Counted from the first letter of the stretch, positions 1 to 13,010 are shown. The stretch: DNA of 64,000 nt from Pseudonocardia sp. SCN 73-27 (GCA_001725415.1 MEGH01000009.1:1-64000), one strand, 5' to 3'. Numbers and translations are program-made. Notes: generated from the letters alone by a model not told the origin.

Positions 1-90
1 CGCAAGACGTTGGGCTGGGACACCCCCGGGGAGTGGATGGCCCGGCTACTGTCGCGGCCAGTGACCACCGGTGTTGCGCCGACCCCTTGA
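1..90 (+). mobile_element. C-terminal tail of an IS30-family transposase (partial at window edge)
   Basis: Frame 1 reads 29 residues from the window edge to a TGA at 88-90. It opens with RKTLGWDTPGEWMARLLS and ends with VTTGVAPTP. The pattern RKTLGW-x-TP-x-E near the C terminus followed by a short A/V-T-T tail is typical of IS30-family DDE transposases. Only the end is visible, so the catalytic DDE residues and the left end of the element lie outside the window. I could not define a terminal inverted repeat in the 120 bases after the stop. It lies just upstream of an unrelated nuclease gene on the same strand. Confidence 0.7.
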
Positions 91-209
91 ACCAGAGCGC
101 TCCACGCAGCGCTGAGGTTGCACCCGGACCATCGCGCGCCGGGGTGAGCCCGCCCGGATGGACGCCGTCGGTGTCCGGGAGTGTCGGGACGACCGCATAC
201 GGTGGTGCC

Positions 210-1169
210 GTGACCGAGCCGGGAGTCCGCACCGTCGACGTGGCAGTGCCGCGTCCGGCGCTCATCCCGGCACCCGCCCTGCCCGCCGATCCGCCGCAGG
301 AAGACGTCACGCGGGTTCGTCGGCGGCCGGCGTTGTCGCCGTCGCGGGCGAGCGACTTCCGCACCTGTCCCCTGCTCTACCGCTACCGGGCGGTCGACAA
401 GCTCCCCGAGCACCCGCGCCATGCCCAGCTGCGGGGCACGCTCGTCCACGCCGTCCTGGAGCGGCTCTACGCACTCGCACCGCTCGACCGCACCCCCGCG
501 GCGGCGGCGGCGCTGGTCGGCCCGGCGTGGGTCGACCTCGTGATCGGGTGGCCCGGCATCGCCGACGTCCTGTTCGGCCCCCGCGAGGACGACGAGGAGA
601 CGTTCGGGTTCGCCGACTGGCTCACCTCGGCCTACGAGCTGGTGGAGGCCTACTTCGCGCTGGAGGACCCGCGGGCGGTGACGGCCGACTCGGTGGAGCT
701 GCTCGTCGAGTCCGACCTGGGCGAGGGGCTGCTGCTGCGCGGGTTCGTCGACCGGGTCGACGTGCTGCCCGGCGGCGGGCTGCGGGTCGTGGACTACAAG
801 ACGGGCCGGGCGCCGCACGAGTTCGGTGAGGCGTCGGCGATGTTCCAGCTGAAGTTCTACGCGCTGGCGTTGCTGCACGAGCGCGGTGTGGTGCCGGGTG
901 AGCTGCGGCTGTTGTACCTGCGCTCGGGCGAGTGGTTGAGCTACTCGCCCGACCGGGGGGAGCTGGAGCGGTTCAGGCGCATCCTGGCGGCGCTGTGGGA
1001 GGCGATCCGGGAGGCGGGGCGGGCGGGTGACTTCCCGCCACGTCGGGGGTCGGCGTGCCGGTTCTGCGCGCACAAGGCGATCTGCCCGGAGTGGGGCGGG
1101 ACGCCGCCGCCGTACCCGGGCTGGCCGCAGGTCGACCCGGGCACGGAGCCCGTCGCCGACGGCGCATGA
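210..1169 (+). CDS. RecB-family PD-(D/E)XK exonuclease with Fe-S type cysteines
   Basis: A 319-residue protein related to the nuclease domain of RecB/AddB and Cas4-like enzymes, expected to cut DNA. The signature DYKTG falls at about residues 195-199, preceded by the conserved GFVDRVD strand. One early cysteine (about 53, in FRTCPLLYRY) plus C283-x2-C286-x5-C292 at the C terminus give the four-cysteine arrangement known to hold an iron-sulfur cluster in AddB/Cas4 nucleases. A longer reading to base 33 exists but the GTG at 210 is preferred: TACGGT lies at 198-203, six bases before it, as in a leaderless gene. It overlaps the next gene by four bases (ATGA). Confidence 0.85.
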   Translation: MTEPGVRTVDVAVPRPALIPAPALPADPPQEDVTRVRRRPALSPSRASDFRTCPLLYRYRAVDKLPEHPRHAQLRGTLVHAVLERLYALAPLDRTPAAAAALVGPAWVDLVIGWPGIADVLFGPREDDEETFGFADWLTSAYELVEAYFALEDPRAVTADSVELLVESDLGEGLLLRGFVDRVDVLPGGGLRVVDYKTGRAPHEFGEASAMFQLKFYALALLHERGVVPGELRLLYLRSGEWLSYSPDRGELERFRRILAALWEAIREAGRAGDFPPRRGSACRFCAHKAICPEWGGTPPPYPGWPQVDPGTEPVADGA

Positions 1170-1978
1170 TCAGGGGCGTGAGCGAACCGGAGCCGTTCTA
1201 CCTCCCCCGCGACCCGGACAAGGGCCTTTACCACGCGACGTACTCGACGACCGGCCCGTGGTTCGCCGACGCCCAGCACGCGGGGCCGCCGTCGGCGCTG
1301 CTGGTGCGGGCGATGGAGCAGTGGCCCCAGCCCGACCCGGCGGTGCCGTTGTCGCTCGCCCGGGTGACCCTCGAGGTGCTGGGGCCGATCCCGGCCGGTG
1401 ACGTCGAGGTGCGGGCGGAGGTGCTGCGTCCGGGCCGGCGGATCGAGCTGCTGCAGGCGGCGATGCTGGCGGACGGCCGACTGGTGTTGCAGGCGCGGGG
1501 CTGGCGGTTCGCGCCGGCCGACACCGCGGACGTCGTGGTGGGGACGGCGCCGACGATCGCGGGGCCGGAGGACGCCGTGCTGCAGCAGGCCCGTCCGGAG
1601 GGCTGGCTGCCGGGGTTCATGGACATGATCGAGTGGCGCTGGCTCACCGGTGCGCTCGGGGAACCGGGGCCGGGGCGGGCGTGGGTGCGGCAGCGGGTGC
1701 CGCTGGTGGAGGGCGAGGAGCCGTCACCGTTGCAGCGGCTGGTGGTGGCGGCCGACTCGGCGAACGGGATCGCGGCACCGCTGGATCTGCGGCAGTGGCT
1801 GTTCGTGAACACCGAGCTGAGCCTGCACCTGCACCGCGGACCGGTCGGCGAGTGGACGGGCGTGGATGCGGCGACGGTGATCGGCCCGTCGGGTGTGGGG
1901 ACGGTGTCGGCGGTGCTGCACGACGCGGCCGGGCACACCGGCCGCGCCACCCAGGCCCTGACGGTCGGACCGCGCTGA
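1166..1978 (+). CDS. Thioesterase-family (TesB-like, double hotdog) protein
   Basis: A protein of about 270 residues resembling the actinobacterial TesB-like acyl-CoA thioesterase family. The N-terminal part (residues 5-100) carries the GPWFADAQHAGPPSALL segment and the following LARVTLEVLGPIP strand, and a second hotdog half follows with the LQRLVVAADSANGI helix. It would hydrolyse acyl-CoA thioesters, but the substrate cannot be read from sequence. ATG 1166 overlaps the stop of the nuclease gene; GTG 1178 is an alternative start, so the two genes are probably co-transcribed. The stop codon sits inside a 12-bp inverted repeat that looks like a terminator. Confidence 0.75.
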   Translation: MIRGVSEPEPFYLPRDPDKGLYHATYSTTGPWFADAQHAGPPSALLVRAMEQWPQPDPAVPLSLARVTLEVLGPIPAGDVEVRAEVLRPGRRIELLQAAMLADGRLVLQARGWRFAPADTADVVVGTAPTIAGPEDAVLQQARPEGWLPGFMDMIEWRWLTGALGEPGPGRAWVRQRVPLVEGEEPSPLQRLVVAADSANGIAAPLDLRQWLFVNTELSLHLHRGPVGEWTGVDAATVIGPSGVGTVSAVLHDAAGHTGRATQALTVGPR

Positions 1979-1988
1979 CCGTCAGGGC
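1955..1988. terminator. Bidirectional hairpin terminator between thioesterase gene and hisG
   Basis: GCCCTGACGGTC at 1955-1966 and its exact reverse complement at 1977-1988 form a 12-bp perfect stem with a 10-base loop. It spans the end of the rightward thioesterase gene and stops nine bases short of the end of leftward hisG. No T-run follows, as is usual in GC-rich actinomycetes. Confidence 0.7.
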
Positions 1989-1996
1989 GAGGGCGC

Positions 1997-2881
1997 TCAG
2001 TCCTCGGCGGAGCTGACCGCGCGGCAGGAACGGATCTCCGAGGTGAGGATCGCGCGGGCGCCGACGGCGGCCAGCTTGTCCATGACCGCGTTGGACTCGC
2101 TCTTGGTGACCATGGAGCGGACCGCGACCCAGCCGTCGCGCTCCAGCGGCGCGATGGTCGGCGACTGCAGCCCCGGGGTGATGGCGGTGGCCTGCTGAAG
2201 CACGTCCTTGGGGCAGTCGTAGTCGAGCATCAGGTACTTGCGGGCGTAGACGACCCCGCGCAGCCGCTCGGTGAAGATCCGCTTGGCGGCCTTCACGTCG
2301 TCGGCCTCGTGCCGGTCGAGCCGGGGCTCGCGCTCGATGAGGGTGGCCTCGGACTCGGCGATCGGGTCCCCGATGACCTTGAGGCCGTGCTGGCGCAGGG
2401 TGCGGCCGGAGGACACGACGTCGGCGATGGCGTCGGCCAGGCCGAGCTGCACCGAGATCTCGACGGCGCCGTCGAGCTTGATGATGTTGGCGCCGATGCG
2501 CTTGCCGCTCAGGTGCGAGCGGACGAGCCGCGGGTAGGACGTCGCGATGGTCTTGCCGTCGAGGTCCTCGAGGGCCCAGTCCTGGTCGGCCGGGACGGCG
2601 AAGCGGAACTTCGACGCGCCGAACCCGAGCGGGAGGACCGGCTGCACCTGGCTGCCGGACTCCTCCATGAGGTCGTGCCCCGTGATGCCCAGCTGCAGGT
2701 CCCCGGAGCCGACGTAGGTGGCGATGTCCTTGGGCCGCAAGTAGAAGAACTCGATCTGGTTCTCCTCGTCGACCATGCTGAGATCGCGCGAGTCGGACCG
2801 CTGCCGGTAGCCGGCCTCCCGCATCATGGTGCTGGCGGGCTCGGCGAGAGTGCCCTTGTTCGGGAGCGCGACGCGGAGCAT
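1997..2881 (-). CDS. hisG: ATP phosphoribosyltransferase, long form (HisG)
   Basis: The first enzyme of histidine synthesis, joining ATP and PRPP. The 294-residue length matches the long, HisZ-independent form of actinobacteria. The N terminus [12 protein letters not shown] is characteristic. [18 protein letters not shown] at about residues 150-170 is the PRPP-binding segment. The last ~80 residues form the ACT-like domain that gives histidine feedback inhibition in this family. It follows hisE by 38 bases on the same strand, so hisE-hisG is an operon. This adjacency is also found in mycobacteria. Confidence 0.96.
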   Translation of the reverse strand: MLRVALPNKGTLAEPASTMMREAGYRQRSDSRDLSMVDEENQIEFFYLRPKDIATYVGSGDLQLGITGHDLMEESGSQVQPVLPLGFGASKFRFAVPADQDWALEDLDGKTIATSYPRLVRSHLSGKRIGANIIKLDGAVEISVQLGLADAIADVVSSGRTLRQHGLKVIGDPIAESEATLIEREPRLDRHEADDVKAAKRIFTERLRGVVYARKYLMLDYDCPKDVLQQATAITPGLQSPTIAPLERDGWVAVRSMVTKSESNAVMDKLAAVGARAILTSEIRSCRAVSSAED

Positions 2882-2919
2882 CGGGGGTGCCTACTTTCGA
2901 ACTGCGTGGGGTCGGGCGG

Positions 2920-3183
2920 TCAGAGGTACTTGTAGACGTGGTCGAGCGTGATCCCGCGGCCGATCATGATCACCTGTGCGCGGTAGAGCAGCTGCGAGAT
3001 CTCCTCGGCCAGCGCGTCGTCGGACTCGTGCTCGGCGGCCAGCCAGACCTCTCCGGCCTCCTCGAGCAGCTTCTTGCCCTGGGCGTGGACGCCTGCGTCG
3101 AGCGCCTCGACCGTGCCCGAACCCTCGGGCCGGGTCACGGCCTTCTCGCTGAGCTCGGCGTAGAGCCCGTCGAAAGTCTTCAC
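2920..3183 (-). CDS. hisE: Phosphoribosyl-ATP pyrophosphatase (HisE)
   Basis: The second step of histidine synthesis, hydrolysing phosphoribosyl-ATP to phosphoribosyl-AMP. At 87 residues it is a normal stand-alone HisE with the MazG-like all-helical fold. The metal-binding acidic motif is visible as [16 protein letters not shown] followed by AEEISQLLY. The GTG start at 3183 is backed by a strong ribosome site, GGAAGGAG, about 8 bases upstream. It is the first gene of the hisE-hisG operon; the promoter should lie in the 170 bases between it and the HAD gene. Confidence 0.95.
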   Translation of the reverse strand: MKTFDGLYAELSEKAVTRPEGSGTVEALDAGVHAQGKKLLEEAGEVWLAAEHESDDALAEEISQLLYRAQVIMIGRGITLDHVYKYL

Positions 3184-3353
3184 GTTGGGTATCTCCTTCC
3201 GTGCTCAGTGTCGTCGGTCGCCGTCGCGGCCACGAAATCGACGCGACCCTCGTGCTTCCACCGGGGGCCGTCGTGCGCCGGGTGGCACACCCGCCCCAGG
3301 TCAGGAGGGTATCGGCCGGAGCGGTCGCGGCGAACGGTACGTGCAGCGCAGGC

Positions 3354-4044
3354 TCAGCGGACCGGGCTGCTCGTCCGTTCCCGCACCTCGGCGTACAGGG
3401 CGGACAGACCCGCGACGTCGAGCCCGGCGAGGGTGTCGCGGCGGGCGCGGCGGGGCCCGTCGGGCACCGGGACCTCGCAGGGGACGACGAGCACGACCGC
3501 TCCGGCGGCGTCGGCGGCCGCGGCGCCCGTCGGGGAGTCCTCGACGGCGAGGCACTCCTGCGCGGGGACGCCGAGGAGCCCGGTGGCGCGCAGGTAGACG
3601 TCGGGGGCGGGTTTGCCGTGCGTGACCTCGTCGCCGCACACGGTCGCCGCGAACCAGCGGGTGCCGATGGTGCGCAGCGCGAGGTCGGTGAGCCGCCGCC
3701 CGGTGTTGGTGACGAGTGCGGTGGGGATGCCGGCGTCGTGGATCGAGGCGAGCAGCTCCTGGGCGCCGGGCCGCCAGGGCAGCCCGAGCAGGAACAGCTC
3801 CTCGGTGCGGGCGAGCAGGTGCTCGGCGGTCTCCTCGACCCGCGCGGCGGTGGCCTCGACGCCGGCCTCGCGCAGCAGCACGCCGATGCTGAACGCGAGG
3901 TTGCCGCCGACGGTCTCGCGACGCGCCTCGTCGGTCAGCGGTCCCCCGCCCAGCCAGGTGAGGGTGTCGACGAGCGACCGGTCCCAGAGCTTCTCGGAGT
4001 CGACGAGCGTGCCGTCCATGTCGAGCAGGACGGCGGCAGGAGCG

Positions 4045-4055
<11 letters not shown>
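3354..4055 (-). CDS. HAD-superfamily phosphatase (beta-phosphoglucomutase-like)
   Basis: A 233-residue haloacid-dehalogenase-type hydrolase. All four HAD motifs are visible: DMDGTLVDSE near residue 12 (nucleophile Asp12, acid/base Asp14), TALVTNTGR, a lysine in THGKPAPDVYLR, and ECLAVEDSPTG. A helical cap of the phosphoglucomutase/CbbY type lies between motifs I and II. The substrate is unknown. Its start overlaps the end of metH by 11 bases, so it is translated from the metH transcript. Confidence 0.88.
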
Positions 4056-7629
<3,574 letters not shown>

Positions 7630-7684
7630 GCCGACAAGGTTAGCCGGGCCGTCGTTGCGGGCCGGTCCGCCGTAGGCTGGCGCG
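7630..7684. promoter_or_regulatory. Compact divergent promoter region metH / PAC2
   Basis: The 55-base gap holds two -10-like boxes facing outwards. TAACCT on the minus strand (7642-7637) lies 7 bases before the metH GTG. TAGGCT on the plus strand (7673-7678) lies 6 bases before the PAC2 ATG. Neither gene has a Shine-Dalgarno sequence, which fits leaderless transcription of both. Confidence 0.6.
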
Positions 7685-8581
7685 ATGACCGATCGCGTGC
7701 CGGACGACGGGCCACGGCCCGATCTCCCCGAGCTCTCCGAGCCGGTGATGATCGCTGCGTTCGAGGGCTGGAACGACGCAGGTGAGGCCGCCAGCACGGC
7801 GCTGGAACACCTGGAGCTCAGCTGGGATGCCACGCCATTGGACTCGATCGACCCCGAGGACTATTACGACTTCCAGGTCACTCGGCCTCTGGTGCGCCTC
7901 GCCGACGGTGTCAGCAGGCGCGTGGAGTGGCAGACGACACGGCTGTCGGTGGCCGAGCTGCCGGGGACGGGACGCCACGTGGTGCTCGTCAACGGCATCG
8001 AGCCGAACCTGCGGTGGCGGTCGTTCTGCGGCGAGCTGCTCGACTACGTCGACGTGCTCGGGGTGACCAAGGTCATCACGCTCGGGGCGATGCAGACCGA
8101 GACGCCGCACACCCGGCCCACCCCGGTGACGGGCTTCTCCTGGGATCGCGACTCCGCCGGTGAGCTGCGCGTCGAACCGTCGACCTACCAGGGGCCGACG
8201 GGGATCGTCGGGGTGTTCCACCAGGCGTGTGTCGAGGCCGGCGTCCCGGCGCTGTCGTTCTGGGCGTCGGTGCCGCACTACGTGTCGCAGGCCCGGGTGC
8301 CCAAGGCGGCGGTGGCGCTGCTGCACCGCGTCGAGGAGGTCCTCGACGTCGAGGTGCCCCTGGGTGGGCTCCCCGAGCAGGCCGAGGAGTGGGAGCGCAC
8401 GGTCTCGGAGATGGCCGAGGCCGACGACGAGGTCCGCGAGTACGTGCGCCAGCTCGAGGAGCAGGCCACCGAGGAGGAACGGGCCGCCGCGTCGGAGCTC
8501 AAGGAGGCCAGCGGCGACGAGCTCGCCGCCGACTTCGAGCGCTACCTGCGCCGTCGTGGCTCGGGAGGTTCGGGCTCCTGA
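7685..8581 (+). CDS. PAC2-family protein (proteasome-assembly-chaperone-like)
   Basis: A 298-residue member of the PAC2 family, named after the eukaryotic proteasome assembly chaperone and present in nearly all proteasome-bearing actinobacteria. The signature begins with PVMIAAFEGWNDAGEAASTA at residues 20-40, followed by YYDFQVTRPLV and the TLGAMQTETPHTRP loop. The C-terminal 60 residues are acidic and probably helical. Its bacterial function is not established. It is divergent from metH, the same arrangement as Rv2124c/Rv2125 in M. tuberculosis as I recall it. Confidence 0.9.
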   Translation: MTDRVPDDGPRPDLPELSEPVMIAAFEGWNDAGEAASTALEHLELSWDATPLDSIDPEDYYDFQVTRPLVRLADGVSRRVEWQTTRLSVAELPGTGRHVVLVNGIEPNLRWRSFCGELLDYVDVLGVTKVITLGAMQTETPHTRPTPVTGFSWDRDSAGELRVEPSTYQGPTGIVGVFHQACVEAGVPALSFWASVPHYVSQARVPKAAVALLHRVEEVLDVEVPLGGLPEQAEEWERTVSEMAEADDEVREYVRQLEEQATEEERAAASELKEASGDELAADFERYLRRRGSGGSGS

Positions 8582-8619
8582 CGGACACGCCGTGTGAGTC
8601 GAGGTCCCGTCGGGAGCAG

Positions 8620-9791
8620 GTGCCGGCGGGGCGGCCACCGGGCTTCCGGTCACGGCTCGCCCGGGGCGCGATCTTCGCCGGGGCCTTCATGGGCCCCTTC
8701 GGCGGCGGCATCACGGTGTCGATGCTGCCGGAGCTCGGTGCGAGCTTCGGCATCTCGGCGAGCACGGCGTCGTTGTCGGTCACGGCCTACCTGGTGCCGT
8801 TCGCGGCGCTGATGCTCGTGTCCGGGACGCTCGGCGAGCGCTGGGGGCGGCGGCGGGCCGTCATCACCGCGTACCTGGTGTACGTGGTGTCGTCGCTGGT
8901 CGCGTTCTTCGCGACGTGGCTGCCGCTGTTCCTGGCCATGCGGGTGCTGCAGGGCGCCGCCAACGCCTTCACGACGCCGCTGCTGCTGGCCGTGGTCGCC
9001 GGGTCGGTGAAGGCGGGCTCGCTGGGGCGGTCGCTGGGCTGGTTCGGGTCGCTGCAGGCCGCGGGGCAGACGTCCGCGCCGCTGCTGGGCGGGCTCGCCG
9101 CCGAGTTCGACTGGCGCTATGCGTTCCTGGGCGTCGCGATCGCCGCCGGGCTCCTCGCCGCGGTCGGACTGCCGCCCTCACCACGGCCGGGCCGGCGCGC
9201 GAGACCCCGGCTGCGCAGCGCGTGGCGGGTCCACGTGCTGCGGATCGGGCTCGTCGGCGGGCTCGGGTGGGGGTGTGTCGCCGGGCTGAACTTCCTCGTC
9301 GCGTTGCGGCTGGAGGACGCGTTCGGCCTCGGCGCCGCCCAGCGTGGCCTGCTGCTCACCGTGCTGGGGATCGCCGGCATCCTCACCGCCCGCGCCATCG
9401 GGTCGGCCGTCGACAAGGTGGGGCCGCGGCGCTGCATCCTCACCGGTGTGGTGCTGGGCGCGCTGGTCGTCGCGGTGTCGGGCTGGTGCCCGCGGTGTGG
9501 GCGATCGGGGTGCTGTGGGCCTTCGGTGGGGTGTCGAGCCAGCTCGTCCTGGTCGGGGTGAACGCGCTGGTGCTGCGCACGTCCGGGGCGAACATGGCCG
9601 GGTCGACGTCGGTGGTGCAGTCGTTCCGGTTCACCTTCGCCGCGCTCGCGCCCGTCGTGATCATGCCGATCTACCACGCCGAGGCGGCGCTGGCGTTCAT
9701 CGCGCCGGCGGCGTTGCTGCTGCTCGCGGGCCCGCCCGCGCTCCCCCGCCGCGAGGAGGACACGGACGGCGAGAACGCGGCGAAATCCTGA
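8620..9791 (+). pseudogene. MFS transporter interrupted by an apparent one-base frameshift
   Basis: Two overlapping frames together make one major-facilitator protein of about 390 residues. The first (from GTG 8620) encodes the N-terminal ten or so helices, including the motif A-like GTLGERWGRRRAV, up to VVLGALVVAVS. The second frame resumes with GLVPAVWAIGVLWAFGG and continues to TGA 9789-9791. The switch falls at the GGG run 9480-9482; one extra G there restores a continuous protein. It may be a real inactivating mutation or a base-calling error in a homopolymer. It follows the PAC2 gene closely. ATG 8689 is a less likely start because it would cut into the first helix. Confidence 0.8.
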
Positions 9792-9802
9792 GCCGCCCCG
9801 GC

Positions 9803-10162
9803 TCAGGTCGCGGCGTGCGCCTGCAGGTCGGCCAGGTCCACCCACTCCAGGGTGCGGGCGTGGGTGGCCTCCAGGACGACGGGCGGTGCCATCCCGGCGC
9901 GGAGCGCCTCGGCCCAGCGGTCGGCGCACAGGCACCACTGGTCGCCGGGCTTCAACCCGGCGAACCCCCACTCGGGCCGGGGCGTCGACAGGTCGTTGCC
10001 CGCCGCCTTGCTGAACTCGAGGAAGTCCGCGGTGACCCGCGCGCACACGGTGTGGACGCCGGCGTCCTCCGCGCCGGTGTCGCAGCAGCCGGTGCGGTAG
10101 AAGCCGGTCATCGGGTCGGTGCCGCAGGTCGCGAGCTCACCACCGAGGACGTTGCGCGCCAT
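9803..10162 (-). CDS. DUF2237 family protein
   Basis: A 119-residue protein matching the small DUF2237 family, recognised by MARNVLGGELATCGTDPMTGFYRTGCCDTG at the start and the GDQWCLCADRW segment near residue 75. It contains six cysteines (13, 26, 27, 40, 77 and 79), which suggests metal or disulfide chemistry, but the function is unknown. Family members often sit near metabolic enzymes. It ends 12 bases from the convergent MFS gene and is a single-gene unit. Confidence 0.85.
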   Translation of the reverse strand: MARNVLGGELATCGTDPMTGFYRTGCCDTGAEDAGVHTVCARVTADFLEFSKAAGNDLSTPRPEWGFAGLKPGDQWCLCADRWAEALRAGMAPPVVLEATHARTLEWVDLADLQAHAAT

Positions 10163-10219
10163 CGTGTTCCCCTCCCGTCGTGGGACTCGGGCAGCCTGTC
10201 GTGCGGCTCGGGCAGCGAC

Positions 10220-11458
10220 TCAGACCGAGACGCCGAGCAGCGCGTCGACCGCCTCCCGGACCCGGCCGGGTGCCGCGGTGTCGGTGCCGCGACGCTCCAG
10301 CGCCGCGTCGGCCCACGCGTCGACCGCGGCCAGGGCGCGCGGGGTGTCGAGGTCGTCGGCCAGGTGGGTGCGCAGGTCGGTGATCGTCTCGGTGGCGTCG
10401 GGGCCGGCGTCGAGCTCCACGGCCTCACGCCAGCGGGCCAGCCGCTGCTCGGCCCGGGCGAGCAGGTCGTCGGTCCACGGCCGGTCGTCGCGGTAGTGCC
10501 CCGACAGCAGGGCCAGCCGGATCGCGCTGGGATCGACGTCGGCGTTGCGCAGCTTGGAGACGAACACGAGGTTGCCGCGCGACTTCGACATCTTCTCGCC
10601 GTCGAGGCCGATCATCCCGGAGTGCACGTAGTGCTTCGCGAACGGATGTGCGCCGGTGAGGGCCTCGGCGTGGGCGGCACCGAACTCGTGGTGCGGGAAG
10701 ATCAGGTCGGAGCCGCCGCCGTTGAGGTCGATCTGGTCGCCGAGGCGGTTGAGCGCGATCGCCGCGCACTCGACGTGCCAGCCCGGCCGCCCCGCGCCCA
10801 GCTCCGACTCCCACGACGGCTCGCCCTCGCGGGCCATCCGCCACAGCAGCGCGTCGGTCGGGTTGCGCTTGCCGGGCCGGTCCGGGTCGCCGCCGCGCTC
10901 CCGCGACAGCCGCAGCATCGTGTCGGCGTCGTAGTTCGACTCGTAGCCGAAGTGCCCGGTTGCGGAGCTGTCGAAGTAGACGTCGGGGAACTCGTCGTCG
11001 TCGATGCGGTAGGCGCTGCCGCCGGCCAGCAGCTTCGCGACGAACTCCGAGATCTCGCCCATCGCCTCGACGGCGCCGATGTAGTGCCGTGGCGGCAGGA
11101 CGCGCAGCGCCTCCATGTCCTCGCGGAACAGGGCCGTCTCACGCATGCCCAGCACGATCCAGTCGTCCTGGTCGCGGGCGGCCCGTTCGAGCAGCGGCTC
11201 GTCGATGTCGGTGACGTTCTGCACGTAGTGCACGTCGTGGCCCAGGTCGCGCCAGTACCGGTTGACCAGGTCGAACGCCAGGTAGGTGGCGGCGTGACCG
11301 AGGTGGGTGGCGTCGTAGGGCGTGATGCCGCAGACGTACATCGTGGCCTCGGGGCCGGGCGCCGTCGGGCGGACGCGGGCGGTGGAGGTGTCGTACAGGC
11401 GCAGCGGCGGCCCGCCGCCCTCGAGCCGGGGAACGTCGACCGGAGCCCAGGATTGCAT
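10220..11458 (-). CDS. mshC: Cysteine:GlcN-inositol ligase of mycothiol synthesis (MshC)
   Basis: ATP-dependent ligase joining cysteine to glucosaminyl-inositol, the third step to mycothiol. It is a 412-residue cysteinyl-tRNA synthetase relative without the tRNA-binding domain. [17 protein letters not shown] at residues 40-56 contains the zinc cysteine 43 and the HIGH-type motif, and EKMSKSRGN near residue 288 is the KMSKS loop. The short length and the start [10 protein letters not shown] set it apart from CysS. The ATG is preceded by TAAGTT six bases upstream, so it is probably leaderless. Mycothiol supports an actinobacterial host. Confidence 0.95.
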   Translation of the reverse strand: MQSWAPVDVPRLEGGGPPLRLYDTSTARVRPTAPGPEATMYVCGITPYDATHLGHAATYLAFDLVNRYWRDLGHDVHYVQNVTDIDEPLLERAARDQDDWIVLGMRETALFREDMEALRVLPPRHYIGAVEAMGEISEFVAKLLAGGSAYRIDDDEFPDVYFDSSATGHFGYESNYDADTMLRLSRERGGDPDRPGKRNPTDALLWRMAREGEPSWESELGAGRPGWHVECAAIALNRLGDQIDLNGGGSDLIFPHHEFGAAHAEALTGAHPFAKHYVHSGMIGLDGEKMSKSRGNLVFVSKLRNADVDPSAIRLALLSGHYRDDRPWTDDLLARAEQRLARWREAVELDAGPDATETITDLRTHLADDLDTPRALAAVDAWADAALERRGTDTAAPGRVREAVDALLGVSV

Positions 11459-11503
11459 GAGGACAACTTACGCGGTGACGCTGCGGCTCCCGGCGTCCGG
11501 AGA

Positions 11504-11686
11504 TCACGACCACCAGGCGGGCGGCAGCCGGGCCTCGATGTCGCGGGCGTGGGCCCGCACGCACGCCGGGCACAGCAGCCGCCCGGGCCCGTCGTCGCCC
11601 GGTTCCCGCTCGAGTGACCACGACAGCGCGGTCGCCGGGTCGTCGACGTCACGGACCGCGCCGCACTCCCCGCACACCTCGGTCAC
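11504..11686 (-). CDS. Small CxxC zinc-ribbon-like protein
   Basis: A 60-residue open frame starting at GTG 11686 with two paired-cysteine knuckles, CGECG at residues 5-9 and CPAC at about 39-42, as expected for a zinc ribbon. It begins only four bases after the stop of the MFS exporter gene on the same strand, so it is probably co-transcribed. I do not recognise a family. Codon usage is normal for the window, which supports it being a real gene. Confidence 0.55.
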   Translation of the reverse strand: MTEVCGECGAVRDVDDPATALSWSLEREPGDDGPGRLLCPACVRAHARDIEARLPPAWWS

Positions 11687-11690
11687 CCGC

Positions 11691-12884
11691 TCAGCCTGCC
11701 CCCGGCGGCCGGTTGCGCACCAGCACCACGGGCAGCAGCGTCATGGCCACGACGAACCAGATCGCCACCTCCAGCGACGTCAGCTCGGCGAGCCCGCCGA
11801 TGACGGTCGGCCCGACCAGGAAACCGACGTAGCCGCCCGACGACACCGCCGCCAGCGCGGGCGCCGCACGCGGTCCGGTGACCCCGGCCTCGGCCAGCAG
11901 GGCCGGGAAGGTGATCGAGATGCCGGCGCCGAGGAGCAGGAACCCGACCACGGCCGCGGGGACCGCCACGGGCGGCCCGGCCAGCTCGGCGACGAGCAGC
12001 CCCGCGGCGAGGCCGGCGGCGCCGGACCCGGCGAACGAGCGCACCGCTCGGCGCCTGCCCAGGTGGGTGAGGACCCGGTCGCCGACCAGGCGCCCCAGCG
12101 TCATCGTCGCGGAGAACGCCGCGAACGCCGCCCCCGCCGCGGCCGGCCCCGCGTCGAAGGAGTCGCGCAGCAGCACCGCCGACCAGTCCGCCGTCGACCC
12201 CTCCGCCAGCAGCACCGCGAACGCCGCGACCGCCAACGGGATCAGCGGCCCCCGCGGCACCGCGAACACCGGCGGTCGCGGCGCGTCGTCGGGGACGGGT
12301 GGGTCGGGCAGGAACGCCGCCGACAGCGGCAGCACCACCGCCAGCCAGGACGCGCCCAGCACGACGAACTGCCACAGCAACGGCACGTGCTGGGCCGCCG
12401 CGAGGCTCCCGACCAGCGTGCCGCCCAACGCTCCGAGGCTGAACACCGCGTGGAACGACGACAGCACCGACCGCCCGTAGGCCTGCTCGACGGTGATCCC
12501 CTGCGCGTTCATCAGGACGTCGAGGGCGCCCATCGTGGCGCCGAACAGCAGCAACGCCCCGAACAGTGCCGCCACCCCACCGCCGGACGCCGCGACCCAC
12601 GCGATCGGCAGCGACGCCAGGAAGAACGTCACCAGCGCCCAGCGCGTGGTGCGCCCGCTCCCCCACCGGGCCGCGACACCGCCCGCCAGCGGCAGCGTCA
12701 GCAGCGACCCCGCCCCCGGCGCGAGCAGCGCCAGCCCGAGCATGCCGTCGGACAGATCCAGTGCGGCCTTCACCTCGGGCACCCGCGGCGCCCAGGACCC
12801 GAAGACGGATCCGTTGGCGGCGAACGTGAGCGCGACGGCGAGCCGGGCCCGGCGCGGCAGCGTCGTCGGTACGTCGGGTCGCAT
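11691..12884 (-). CDS. MFS transporter
   Basis: A 397-residue integral membrane protein of the major facilitator superfamily with about 12 hydrophobic segments. The N terminus LAVALTFAANGSVFGSWAPRVPEVKAALDLSD is typical of the family containing the E. coli YbjJ-like proteins. A motif A-like loop GGVAARWGSGRTTRW follows helix 2. The substrate is unknown. It is divergent from the tachylectin-domain gene across 126 bases and leads into the small zinc-ribbon gene. Confidence 0.88.
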   Translation of the reverse strand: MRPDVPTTLPRRARLAVALTFAANGSVFGSWAPRVPEVKAALDLSDGMLGLALLAPGAGSLLTLPLAGGVAARWGSGRTTRWALVTFFLASLPIAWVAASGGGVAALFGALLLFGATMGALDVLMNAQGITVEQAYGRSVLSSFHAVFSLGALGGTLVGSLAAAQHVPLLWQFVVLGASWLAVVLPLSAAFLPDPPVPDDAPRPPVFAVPRGPLIPLAVAAFAVLLAEGSTADWSAVLLRDSFDAGPAAAGAAFAAFSATMTLGRLVGDRVLTHLGRRRAVRSFAGSGAAGLAAGLLVAELAGPPVAVPAAVVGFLLLGAGISITFPALLAEAGVTGPRAAPALAAVSSGGYVGFLVGPTVIGGLAELTSLEVAIWFVVAMTLLPVVLVRNRPPGAG

Positions 12885-12971
12885 CCGTCCAGACCTACCT
12901 CACGCTCGGGCCGTCCGCAGGTCCGGGTGGCGGCTGTCCGCTCCTACCGTGTCGCCGTCGGCCGTGGGACT

Positions 12972-12991
12972 GTCGGAACACCCGTTCCGAC
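12972..12991. promoter_or_regulatory. 8-bp inverted repeat upstream of the tachylectin-fusion gene
   Basis: GTCGGAAC at 12972-12979 and GTTCCGAC at 12984-12991 are exact reverse complements with a 4-base spacer. They lie 20 bases before ATG 13011. A -10-like TACCGT is at 12945-12950. The repeat could be an operator or a 5' leader hairpin; I cannot tell which. Confidence 0.4.
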
Positions 12992-13010
12992 GGCGCCACG
13001 GGGGCCCAGG

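Noticed and set aside
7630-7684. B12 riboswitch upstream of metH
   Set aside because: Only 55 bases are available and both genes look leaderless.
11322-13010. A long extension of the tachylectin-fusion frame to the left
   Set aside because: It covers the divergent MFS gene on the other strand and codes for Arg/Gln-rich shadow sequence. The family-like protein begins at ATG 13011.
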